In this document: positions 1 through 9,325 of the stretch, one piece after another
Numbering within the stretch: position 1 is the first letter of the stretch
How the letters are laid out: each line of letters starts with the position of its first letter
Assembly (NCBI GenBank): GCA_020631735.1
Contig: CM036179.1
Span: forward strand, 26,217,063 to 26,281,062
Direction of reading: 5' to 3'
Length of the DNA: 64,000 bases
From: Saccharum officinarum
Lineage: Eukaryota > Streptophyta > Magnoliopsida > Poales > Poaceae
Notes under the pieces: generated by a model
What the model saw: only the letters and a program-made list of their open reading frames with translations
What the model was told of the DNA's origin: nothing
Database searches by the model: none
Program-made: the position numbers and the translations under genes

Positions 1-1000
1 ACTCGATGATGAAGAAAACATAACAGAGTTGATCAGGAGCAATGTATCAGCGAATTTTATATTCTGCCGAGCAGTTTATGTTTAGTTGAGTTTGTCCATA
101 TTTTAAATATGAATAATTTCCTTCCAGTTGGTTCTATATCGCGTCACCAGCCCTGACTAGCTCCCAAGTTCTATAGCGCGGAGTGCTGGCACCCATGTAC
201 GCGTAAGAGAACATAGCGTCGCCAAGGAGTCGATGCTGATTGTCCATAACGCAGAGCGTGGCTCATGCACGTGTAGGAGCGAAGTCGAGGTCAAGGCTGC
301 TTCTAGATGCCGTGAGTAAGAACGTGGCTGGTCGGCGAGTCGAGTGGAGAATATCTTTAAGATATTATGTATGGAGAATTGGCGGAGTATCTTAAGCATG
401 GAGAAATAAGTGGAGTATCGTGGAGAAATTAATTGTGGAGGACGGCTGGAGAAATAATAATCGGAGAAACATGGCGAGGAGAAAGTTATATTAAATGCAC
501 ATATAGAGGTACTTATCTTTAGTCAGAACGTTTTGCCCGGCTCTCGAGGTTTCTGGCCGGTCGTCATGGCGGCGGTCGCAGTCATCATGGCGCCGTTCTT
601 CGCGGCGATCATCATTGCGACGCGGCAGGTGGTTGGAGCGAGTAGTCCGGACGATGTCATTGTCATCCTTACGTCGCTGATCAGTCCAAGTAGATGAATA
701 TCTCCAGAATTCTTGCCGTTGGTAGCTTCCCGTCATGGTTGAATCGAGTAGTCGTTGGATCATGGAAAAACAGCAAGCCAGATCATACTATACGTGATGC
801 ATATACACATACGCATGATTAGCTTGCATGCCTTTTTCGATCTTGCTCCTTCCTTATTAGCTTGCATGTAGATTGGTTGGCGTCGATGGATACGGTGACG
901 AACAGCAGTCATCACGTATGTATGATTGAGTCAGGATAGGACTCCCGTGCCTGCTCGACCGAGTCAGAACATGACTCCTGCGCAGATGCAGCTCGGCGTG
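1..1000. other. Unassigned AT-rich to mixed sequence
   Basis: No credible gene or element boundary was found here. The short open frames on both strands lack recognisable domains. The stretch around 340-480 reiterates words like 'ggagaa', which suggests a decayed repeat, but no termini or target duplications could be placed. Confidence 0.4.
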
Positions 1001-1406
1001 ACGTCACGTACTCGGAAAGCAGCCCGTCGGAGCGTGGACGGCTGACCCGGCCGTGCCGGCGACGCGCGCTAGCTTGTAGTCTTGTAGATGAGGTGCGTCT
1101 GCGTCCGACGAGGAGGAGCAGGCGCCTTGCTTGATGTTGCTATCCAGGATCCTGGACCCGAGGTCGACTAGCTTCAGCAGCGCTACTTCGTGTTCCGCAG
1201 CAACCAGACGGATCGGCGTCAGCGGCGAGTTTCGTACGTGCGAGCCAGAAAGCGCAGAGCCGAGCAGGACTAGCCAGCGGGCGAAACGCATCCTGACTGC
1301 GGATTGTCGAGGTCGTCGTAGGTTGCTGAAGGACGCTGCCGCCGCCGCGAGAAGCCGAGTCGCCACGGATGGTGCTGATCTTGAGATCCCTACCTGGCGC
1401 GCCAAC
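1000..1406 (-). mobile_element. Gypsy-type LTR element fragment: PBS and start of internal region
   Basis: On the minus strand the sequence reads LTR end ..TTTTGTCGGCA, then GTTGGCGCGCCAGGTAGGG at 1388-1406. From memory this resembles the primer-binding-site block of grass Tat-type gypsy elements. Beyond it comes a GC-rich leader with a short open frame (1140-1415) that could be the truncated start of gag. No protease, reverse transcriptase or second LTR follows, so this is a broken end. The lineage assignment is inference; the LTR/PBS arrangement is what is visible. Confidence 0.45.
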
Positions 1407-2079
1407 TGCCGACAAAAGATGCTCGATAGTCCAAAGATGCTCGACAATCCACCGAGAGAGCTACCCGCGATGGCAGATTGTTTGGTAGAGGCGCGCGTGA
1501 TCAGAAACCGGATGTTAATAGAGATACAAGACACAAGATTTATATAGGTTCAGGCTGTCAATGTGACGTAAAACCCTACGTCCTGTGCTCTGTTGGTTTG
1601 TATCACTGGAATACGAGATTGGATGTGGGATCTGCCGACTAGGGGACCTCTGCCCCTCTTTATATACTCTGGAGAGGCAGGATTACAAGAAAAGTATCCT
1701 AGTCGGTTACATGGCAAGTATTACAATATCTATAAGAGTCATAATAAATCATATCTTCAAGATGTCTTGCGGTGTACGCCGACCAGTGCTGTGCGCAAGA
1801 AGTATTGATCATGTGGGCTGGACCGTCCCTAACTGTGCGGACCATGTCCCTTGCCGTAGGTACCTAGGGTTATACCCCCACACTTGGGGCCACCATTGCT
1901 GGCAGGGCGTTGCATTTACAGCGAGCTCCATCCATGGCTGGACCATATAGGCCAAACGAGCAACCAACGCCGTGTGCTGAGCGTTGCTACGAGGCTGGCA
2001 AAGCTTAGATCTGGGTGGCGCTGCGTCTTGACAATGCGAGTTTTCCAACCCGGAGATATGGTCCCAAGCTAGGAGGACG
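1407..2079 (-). repeat. Probable gypsy LTR fragment, right edge unresolved
   Basis: Sequence adjacent to the PBS block above begins TGCCGAC on the plus strand. It includes a segment (about 1530-1700) resembling grass gypsy LTR transcription-start regions, with 'atataggttcaggc' and 'ccctctttatatactct'. The right edge is not defined because a younger solo LTR is inserted from 2080. The interrupted sequence appears to resume at 2594 (gaagaagacgag). Confidence 0.4.
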
Positions 2080-2593
2080 TGTTGAAACAACTGATCTTAG
2101 ACTAACAAGATCTTAAACTTAAACTAACACACAACCACAACATAAACATAATGCGGAAGAACTGAGTAGTTGCCAGACTGTAGTTGGGCGTAGCCATAGA
2201 CTATGGTGTCGATGCACTGTTCATAGGTGTAGCAGATGTGATGTGCTCACCACCTGAGGACTTGTACGCCCTCTGCCCATGAAGAACGTGAGATGCCGAG
2301 TAGCAGCGGCCTTCTAGACGCCGCTGGCAATGGCCTAGATGGGAAACGAACTTTCCTAAACCCTCCTGCGCCTAATCGATCGGTTGTGTGATTAGATTCA
2401 TATGGGTGATGACGGCGGGGTGTCTTCTTATTTATAGATGCGCTGTGGGCCAGGGGACGAACCCTAGAAATCTAAGAGTTGCCGCCGATCACGGCAGATC
2501 TAAACTGTTGAATATGTATGACAGGTGGACCAAAATTAGATTCTAATTAATCTCATGATTAACTCCGGGATTAGCTGAGATCACATTCCAACA
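2080..2593 (-). repeat. Solo LTR, 514 bp, TGTTG...CAACA
   Basis: The segment starts TGTTGAAAC and ends CATTCCAACA, the inverted TG/CA termini of a copia-style LTR. Flanking pentamers are GGACG (2075-2079) and GGAAG (2594-2598), a duplication with one mismatch. A TATA-like CTATAAATAAG on the minus strand (about 2428-2438) gives the orientation. No internal domain or second LTR adjoins it, so it is a solo LTR left by LTR-LTR recombination. Confidence 0.65.
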
Positions 2594-2863
2594 GGAAGAA
2601 GACGAGGGCAATTGCGATAAATGCATCGAAGTGGTAAGTAGTGTTATATTTCAGAGATGTGTGAAATTATAATGGTACACTTCCAATATCACGAATAGTA
2701 ATGGTATATTCCTGAAACGTGATATTTGTAATGACATGTATCAATTAACCAAAAAAATTAAGGTTCCTAATACAGAAGAGAGGCACGCGAAACCAGCTAA
2801 CATGTGTTTCTCCTTGCTTGACATAAAAATGAGAAATATATCTAGTGATTCTCGAGTGAAACG

Positions 2864-3336
2864 TTACTCACCTGACTCCTTTGGCGGCGATTCTACTGAT
2901 TCTCGCAAGAACCAGAAATGTTCAACGTTTGTGGTTGCCTTGCTAACGGCCGTGGCGTTGCCCTCATGTACGGTGGTACATGTTAGGATAGATCCGTTCA
3001 GTTTTAGTGCCGATCCCTGTGCTGAAATACTTTTGGGGCAAAATAGTATAATTTCCACTTGCCCATCATGAATGCTGAGAAATTCACGGCGAAGTCCTTG
3101 TCGCAGCCCAGATGGTGGGCAACAGTACGATGATGCTGAGGAACCCCTCCACCATCGGCTTTATCAGCTCGCCTTTGCCGATATTTGACGGGCCTCATGT
3201 ATAGCTCTGTTATGTTGAAGTATAGCGGGTCGTCGTCGTCCCTGGTGCTAACGATGAAGACCTTTGCCGGCCGGCTGATCAGCCACCGCGCTGTCGTCGG
3301 CGGGTACTCCACCATCACCTCTATGGAACAGTCCAT
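2864..3336 (-). pseudogene. Unrecognised coding remnant
   Basis: Two minus-strand frames (3336-3004, then 3058-2864) overlap by about 55 bp and appear to be parts of one protein broken by a frameshift. The first has protein-like composition, with residues such as ARWLISRPAKVFIVST, DPLYFNITELYMRP and GKWKLYYFAP. I do not recognise the family. No start context, splice sites or intact end could be identified, so a degraded host gene fragment or a fragment captured by a transposon are both possible. Confidence 0.3.
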
Positions 3337-3398
3337 TCCGTCTCCCGAGCCTGATCGACCTTGGTGTAGATGTACGACATGCGCCGTACACTCCCGTA

Positions 3399-3640
3399 GG
3401 GTGTGTTTAGATGGTTGTAAAGTGTGTGTAAAGTTCCTGTAGCACTTTTCATTGTTATTTTGTAAAATTTATCTAATCATGGACTAACTAGGCTCAAAAG
3501 ATTTGTCTCGATATTTACAGATAAACTGTATAATTAATTATTTTTTTACTTATATTTAATGCTCCATGCATGCGTCCAAAGATTTGATGTGACGGGAAAT
3601 CTTATAAAATTTTAGAATTTTGAATGAACTAAACACAGCC
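3399..3640. mobile_element. MITE, 242 bp
   Basis: Terminal inverted repeats are GGGTGTGTTTAGATGG (left) and GGCTGTGTTTAGTTCA (right, reverse complement). The interior is AT-rich and has the motif 'actaggctcaaaagatttgtctcg' shared with the MITEs at 7437-7928. GTA flanks both ends (3396-3398, 3641-3643) as a 3-bp target duplication. There is no coding capacity. Confidence 0.7.
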
Positions 3641-4195
3641 GTAGTCAACAAACCTGCCGTACAGTCGTTGCCGGAACAACAGCGGAGGATGGCTCCTCCC
3701 ATCCATCGCCGTGATCTGTCAGGCGACGATGCCGCGGTGTGTCATCGACACGGTAGTTGCACGCTTCGTTACCAACGCCAAGGCAGGCCACCATGTGTGT
3801 TCGCCCCGTGGACGGGATCCACACGCCCTCGGCCTCCAGGGTCATGCTGCTCAGACCCGTCCGCTTCGCCGCCATGGGCTGATGCTCCCACGGGGGCACG
3901 TATCGGAACACGGCTGCCACCGTCGCATGCGCATCAGTAGGTACGAGGTGGGCAGCAGCAGGTACGATACGCACAACTACATGCGTAGACGCACCAGCAT
4001 GCGGAGGGTGTGCAGACACAGTAGTTGCACGTGGGGACAGATGTGTAGGCGCAACAGTTGCATGCAGGGGCGGACGTGCATGCGGGGCAGGCTTAATTAG
4101 CCGCATGCGTGACAGGCAGGAGGAGCGTAGCGGGCGGGGTAGGTGTGGGCCTCTGGACATCCCGGTGCTAGTCATGCCGATAAGATATATACTTA
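3641..4195. other. GC-rich unassigned stretch
   Basis: Open frames occur on both strands but are low-complexity Arg/Pro/Ala translations with no domain. Around 3990-4090 the sequence reiterates 'acatgcg', 'caacagttgcatgc' and similar words. I see no supported gene. Confidence 0.35.
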
Positions 4196-5079
4196 GGGTC
4201 TATGCGACACACCTTCACCAACAATTTCATGAGTTTTTTGCTGAACACTCTTTTCAAAACAACTTCATAGGTAAAGCTTTTTTTCTCTCCTCTCACAAAG
4301 CGATAAGTTGGGATGAAGCTTTTCTCTCCTATCACAAAGAGATAAATTAGGATAAAACTGAAAAAAGTAGCTTATTCTAGCTTCATCTGACACAAGTAGA
4401 CACTCCACCATGCCTAAAAGACTCAGTTTGGCCTGCCTGTGCCTAGGGAGAGAGCAGGCGTGCTCGCACGGGGACGCCACTACCAGGGACAGCTCACCGG
4501 GGGCGTGGCCACGGGGACATAGCCAGCCAAGGGGGCGGCCGCCAGGTGCCGGCTCGTTGGGGCCGAAAGCTGTAGATGAGCAACAGAGGAGAAGAAGAAG
4601 TGGTCATAGAGTGAGGTGTCGTTGCCGAGCAGGGCACACACGCCGCCGCCGGGCCGAGGCGCCGGGACACCGGTGCTGCAGCTGAGACAAGTGCGGGCCG
4701 CTGAGCACCATGATGGGCGCCGTCGAGCGGAGGCCGCTGGGACGGGTGCCGTCACTGGGGTAGGCGCGGTCGACGGGACACGGGCGAGCAGGCCGCTGGG
4801 TTCGGTCGTCGAGGCACGACCACCTCCATGTGGATGGGATCACGTGAGGATGCTTACGATGTACGAGCGGCCCATGAGGAAGAAAGAGACGCCCGTGAGT
4901 TGAGGGGAAAATAGGGGGAAAAGCTAAGGGCACTATGGTAATTTAAGTCTTTTTGTTCATCATATGAAGTTGTTTTGTCAAACAAGAAGAGAAAAACAGC
5001 TCAGCTTCACCGGTAGAGCTGCTCATTGAGATGAAAAAACCAGCTTTACTAGTAAAGCTGAGCTATGCCAAACGGGACC
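4196..5079. mobile_element. Probable PIF/Harbinger-like non-autonomous element carrying GC-rich cargo
   Basis: TTA occurs on both sides (4193-4195, 5080-5082) as a candidate target duplication. The ends are GGGTCTATGCGACA and, reverse-complemented, GGTCCCGTTTGGCATA, which match imperfectly. Terminal regions share words such as 'aaacaacttca' and 'taaagct' in inverted arrangement. The left arm holds two diverged tandem copies of a unit of about 37 bp (about 4275-4355). The centre (4400-4910) is GC-rich with short open frames that I do not recognise. Confidence 0.4.
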
Positions 5080-5192
5080 TTACAGTACATCTCAGAGACT
5101 TTTTCTAAGTGTTTTCTCGTTAGCGAAAACGGCAGAGAGCTCCGCCATTTCATTATATAGTAGAAAGCATTCCAACAATACACATGTTTGAC

Positions 5193-6226
5193 TCTATTAT
5201 CTATACCTAATAATAAAGACGTAAAATTTTTGTCGTTTATTCTTTCTGCCTCCACTAAATTCCTTTTCCAGTTCGGTTTCCGTCCGTATTTTTACGGCTG
5301 CTTGCCTGTGTTCTGTCTTCGAGCACGTCCGCTCCTTGGAACTTGGTAGTCCCAGCGACAAAAACAACTACCCTGTAAAAAATACCCCTAAAACTTCATG
5401 CCATAAGACCTGAACCCAGGTCTCCAATAATAGAAGAGAGACGACACACCGAGGCACCATATGCTTTACGTGATATAAAACAAAATGTTTTATATTTGAT
5501 TCTCCTTTGAGCTGTATTGATTCGAGAAATCCAGGTTAATACATAAATATTTGATTTTCTTTTTTTTCACCTCAGCTGTGGAACAGTACAAGATGAAATA
5601 TTATAAATGATTAGGACAAAGTAATTTTGAAGCTTGATGATCATCTTAATTGGGCACTACATACAATGACTAAATTGCATTATAGTTCAATAAAGAATCT
5701 TGACACGAAGATACGTTTAGGCTTGGTTGGTGCCGCAGTTTGGTTGTCGCGGATATATCCTGTTTGAAACCGCTTAAAAGTGGATTCTTAATTGCAGAAC
5801 GCGACAATCTTGCAAACATGTTAGGGTTGCGATGATTTTCTCCTAGCATCAGGCCACGGGCCATGGGATTTGAACTAGAGTCCTGTTTTTTTTAACGCGA
5901 CTCAGATCACACCATAGACGCACTGCACGATGGGCATGCACAAGCCGAGCCAAACATGATCAAAGTACAACGAGCAAAATTAAAAGCCACACTTGTGACA
6001 AAGTTTGGCCAGAAAATGAGATTATGACATGTGAAAACAGTGCTAAGAAAGTGTGCCACATCGTAGTTATGACAGTGAACCACACAATTACATAAAGAAC
6101 TATGGCGTGCCTAACTTATAACGTGGCAAGTTGTGGTTATAAACCAAACAAACCCTAAGCCCTGCTCCGTTCTTGGGCTCTTAAGAAAAAAGGACTTTTA
6201 TTGCAACGCACGGACATATTTGCTAG
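5193..6226 (+). mobile_element. Helitron, non-autonomous, about 1.0 kb
   Basis: The left end TCTATTATCTATACCTAATAATAAAG resembles grass Helitron 5' ends. The right end '..gcaacgcacggacatatttgCTAG' followed by T matches the usual Helitron terminus (CTRR before T), preceded by a degraded hairpin. There is no Rep/helicase coding. The base before the left end is C rather than the usual A, which lowers confidence. A possible nested terminal-repeat element spans about 5730-6165 (ends ggcttggttggt / accaaacaaaccc). Confidence 0.55.
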
Positions 6227-6960
6227 TATTTATAAAAAAAGATAAAACACAGAGAAACAGAACCAACTGGCCGACGGCATTGAAAACTGAGTATGGACGA
6301 CTTTGGGAGGGCCGGGAGCTACAGCTACTCTAGGTGAGGTCTGAGGTGGGAACGGGAGAAACAACGACGAAGTTGCTAGCTGGTAGTGTGTTTAGTCGCG
6401 TTGTCAGCCAGAGCTTGTGTTGTCATGGCGACATCCTGGAGGGCATCTTCCGCAATCTGTTTGTGGCGTTTTGGTCCAACAGCCAAGACGATAGTTGGCT
6501 GAAGATTGAAGAACCAGCAGCCCACATGTGCTCATATGCCTCTCTGTCTCCGGGATCCAACGTAACCCAATAAAAAGAGCTTGATCAAGAATTCAAGATG
6601 CGAGATGAAATAACTCAGTACACTAACCCGTGGATTAATTGCAAGCTTGATATGGACCTTGATGCAAAAGGACTGCCATTTTCTTATTGTAAATGTAAAT
6701 GATTGAACGAGAGATATGTTAAATGGTACTACTTTCTAGTCGGTCAACCGGGGATAGATGGTGATTGACTTGACTAGGCTGCATTTTTTTCCCTCATTTC
6801 TCTGGGGATGTAGAGTGCCAGAGAGTTTTGCATTCTCCATGTTTTAAAGGAATCACGTCACTGTGAGAAACATACAGTCTGTTGAGGGCATCTGGTAATA
6901 TATGCCGCAGATAGAGTTTACAATGTCGTGACAGAGTTCCGAAAGTTATCGGCCCCATGG
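6227..6960. other. Unassigned intergenic sequence
   Basis: Short open frames occur on the plus strand (6133-6573) but show no recognisable domain, start context or splice pattern. No repeat boundaries were found. Confidence 0.35.
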
Positions 6961-6965
6961 CCTTA

Positions 6966-7435
6966 GCCCCCCGCACCAGCTTGCATCTGTCCCGGCCGGG
7001 CCGGAGACGGCGGGAAGACGTTGCACCGGCACACCGGGCACGTCGAGTGGCTGCTCAGCCACATGTCGATGCACTGCTGGTGCACACCTGCAGTCGCTTC
7101 ACCATCTCCCCCTCCGCCTCGTCTAGGCACACCGCACACTCCGTCGTCGTGCCGCTGGCCTGCTGGCCGTTCTCATGTGACGCGACGGTCCGATCACCAG
7201 CGGCGCCGCCCGTCGCCTCGGTAGCGTCGCCCTCGCTCCTACGCGCCGCGGACCGCGGCGCCTGGTCGCTGGCAAGGCAAGGACGAGAACGGCCGGTCGC
7301 CACACCGGTGCCAGTACCGCCGGCGGTGACGGCGGGCAGGGAAGGCGATGGTCGGCACATCACCAGGAGTAGCCGACTGGCGGCCGCAGCCAAAACAACG
7401 AGGGTAGATTCCCAAATCGGGACTCCCAGAAACAC
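6966..7435 (-). pseudogene. RING-H2 finger (ATL-type) pseudogene
   Basis: The minus-strand frame from 7435 begins with a short hydrophobic stretch (VVLAAAASRLLLV) and runs to [18 protein letters not shown], the first half of a RING-H2 finger. The second half ([22 protein letters not shown]) follows in a different frame. Compared with the intact RING gene at 39966-40640, 13 bases are missing between the two halves, removing the third cysteine and the paired histidines and shifting the frame. The protein could not fold as a zinc RING. It is a relative of the intact gene about 33 kb away, in the same orientation. A truncated MITE lies directly at its 5' edge. Confidence 0.7.
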
Positions 7436-7436
7436 T

Positions 7437-7648
7437 GTTTGGAACTGTAGTTTTTTTTTGTTTTTATTTAGTAATAATTGTCCAAATATTGATTAATTAG
7501 GCTTAAAATGTTTGTCTCACAAAGTACAACAAAACTGTACAATTAGTTTTGATTTTATCTACATTTAGTACTCCATATATGTGCCGATATTTTGATGTGA
7601 TGGAGAATCTTCTTTTTGCATAGTGGAATTTGGGTATCTAAACAAGGC
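7437..7648. mobile_element. MITE, left end truncated or degraded
   Basis: The interior ('attaggcttaaaatgtttgtctc..tttagtactccat..gatgtgatggagaatcttc') is closely similar to the MITE immediately to the right. It ends in CTAAACAAGGC but lacks the matching left terminal repeat. It abuts the RING pseudogene. Confidence 0.55.
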
Positions 7649-7651
7649 TGA

Positions 7652-7928
7652 GGCCGTATTTAGTTGGCCCGATTTTGGAGGTCCAAAATCTGCACAGTAA
7701 AAGATTCCCCACTGTAGCATTTTCGTTTGTATTTGTGATTTTTTTTTCCAAACATTGACTAATTAGGCTCAAAAGATTCGTCTCGCAAAGTACAACTAAA
7801 CTGTGCAATTAGTTTTTGATTTCATCTACATTTAGTACTCCATGCATGTGCCGACATTTTGATGTGATGGAGAATCTTCTTTTTGTATAGTGAAATTTGG
7901 GGGAAAATTTGGCATCTAAACCAGACCC
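7652..7928. mobile_element. MITE, 277 bp, same family as its left neighbour
   Basis: The left terminus GGCCGTATTTAGTTGGCC and the right terminus, reverse-complemented, GGGTCTGGTTTAGATGCC form imperfect inverted repeats. The interior matches the copy at 7437-7648, so the two stand head to tail, three bases apart. No exact target duplication could be read. Confidence 0.6.
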
Positions 7929-8950
7929 TAGGATGTCGAACAAAGTTGCCTTGGGCGACGTGCCGAGAAAATTGTGGACGGCGTAGGCTGCGAGTGTGAT
8001 CCATACAGTCCAGCGCTGAGACTACCCGCACTCGTCGTACTCTAAATTCATCCTCTAAAAGGAATATTTTGTCCTGTTCATCGAGATTTCATCATCTATA
8101 TCAATTTCTCCCGCACTCATCCATACTCTATATCATCCTCTATCCACTGTGGGGCCCACTTGTCAGATATTTTTTTCCTTTTTTCCTTTTTCTCTTTTCT
8201 TTTCTTTTTCCCCTCTCCTCCTTTATCCATTCCACCGCACTGCCCTCCCTCCCTATTCTCTCTCTCTCTCGGGCGCGACGGAGGCGGAGGCCTGCGCGGC
8301 GGTGCCCCCCTTCTTCCTCCACCGGATCCCTCCACCACCAGCTCCCTCCACCGGCCCCCTTCTCTTTCTCCCTCTCCCCTCCCGGCTCCCTCCACCGGCG
8401 GTCCCTGAGGTGGCTCCAGCTCGCGGCCTTGGAGGATGGAGGCGCCGGGGCAGGGGCGGAGCTCCCTGCGGCGGCTCGAGATCGGGCTCGCGGATCCGGC
8501 GGCGGCGGCGGCTCGACCTCCTCCTCTGCTCCTCCCCTTTTCCCTCTCCAAACGCGAGCAGAGGGGCCATGGACGCCGGCGTGGGCATGACAGAGGCGGG
8601 CGGCGGCTCCGGGCGACCTTGGCGGGGACCGGCGGAGGAAGGCACCTCGCGGTGGTGGGCGGCGGGCCCCACGCGCGGATAGCGCACGCCCGCTACCACG
8701 CCAAATTTGGCGGACGGGAGCCGGTCCTGGATGATAGCGGACGCCGATAGCGTAGCCGGTGCGGGAGTTTCGTTCGCTATATGCGTTTACAGGGTGGTTT
8801 ACAGGTCTCCGGTGCAGACAGTCTAATGTAGGCGAGGGCCGCTGCGAGGTTGCAGTGCATTTCACCGGGGCTTTCTGTTTCGGCGCAAGCTAGGTGTGTC
8901 AGCGTTTGCTAGCTGCGGGTATTTGCTGCTACTAGGACTAGGACATCTCG
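7929..8950. other. CT-rich then GC-rich stretch, no supported gene
   Basis: A pyrimidine-rich run (about 8165-8275) is followed by a GC-rich block (8275-8760) that opens frames on both strands. The translations are Pro/Arg/Gly/Ala low-complexity without domains. The layout resembles a grass 5' untranslated region plus first exon, so a captured or dead promoter-exon fragment is possible, but no splice sites or downstream exon were found. Confidence 0.3.
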
Positions 8951-8953
8951 TTA

Positions 8954-9295
8954 GGCCCTGTCCAGTATCTTAAAAAAAAACTTTTCGTCCTGTCACATCG
9001 AATATTTAGACATATGCATGAAACATTAAATTTAGATAAAAAAAACTAATTGCATAGTTTGCATGAAAACCGCGAGACGAATCTTTTAAGCATAATTAGT
9101 CTATGATTAGCCATAATTGCTACAGTAACACACATGTGTTAATGACGGATTAATTAGGCTTAATAAATTCGTCTCGTGGTTTCTAGATGAGTTATGTAAT
9201 TAGTTTTTTTATTAGTATCCGAACACCTCTTCCGATATCACATAAAATATCCGACGTGACACCTAAAATTTTTCACACACGATCTGAACATGGCC
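8954..9295. mobile_element. Tourist-like MITE, 342 bp, TTA duplication
   Basis: TTA flanks both ends (8951-8953, 9296-9298), the duplication expected for PIF/Harbinger elements. The left end is GGCCCTGTCCAG and the right end, reverse-complemented, GGCCATGTTCAG. Interior words such as 'gcgagacgaatcttttaagc' and 'gctacagtaac' are ones I recall from grass MITEs. It is non-coding. Confidence 0.75.
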
Positions 9296-9325
9296 TTAAT
9301 AGCAGGACCGCTTGGCACTACCTAC

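Noticed and set aside
5400..5440. Possible tRNA-like 'gaacccaggtctcc'
   Set aside because: Short match without stems; it lies within a Helitron and probably belongs to it.
8069..8865. Several overlapping frames up to 241 aa
   Set aside because: Pro/Arg/Gly-rich translations on both strands of a GC-rich block; no domain, no splice partner.
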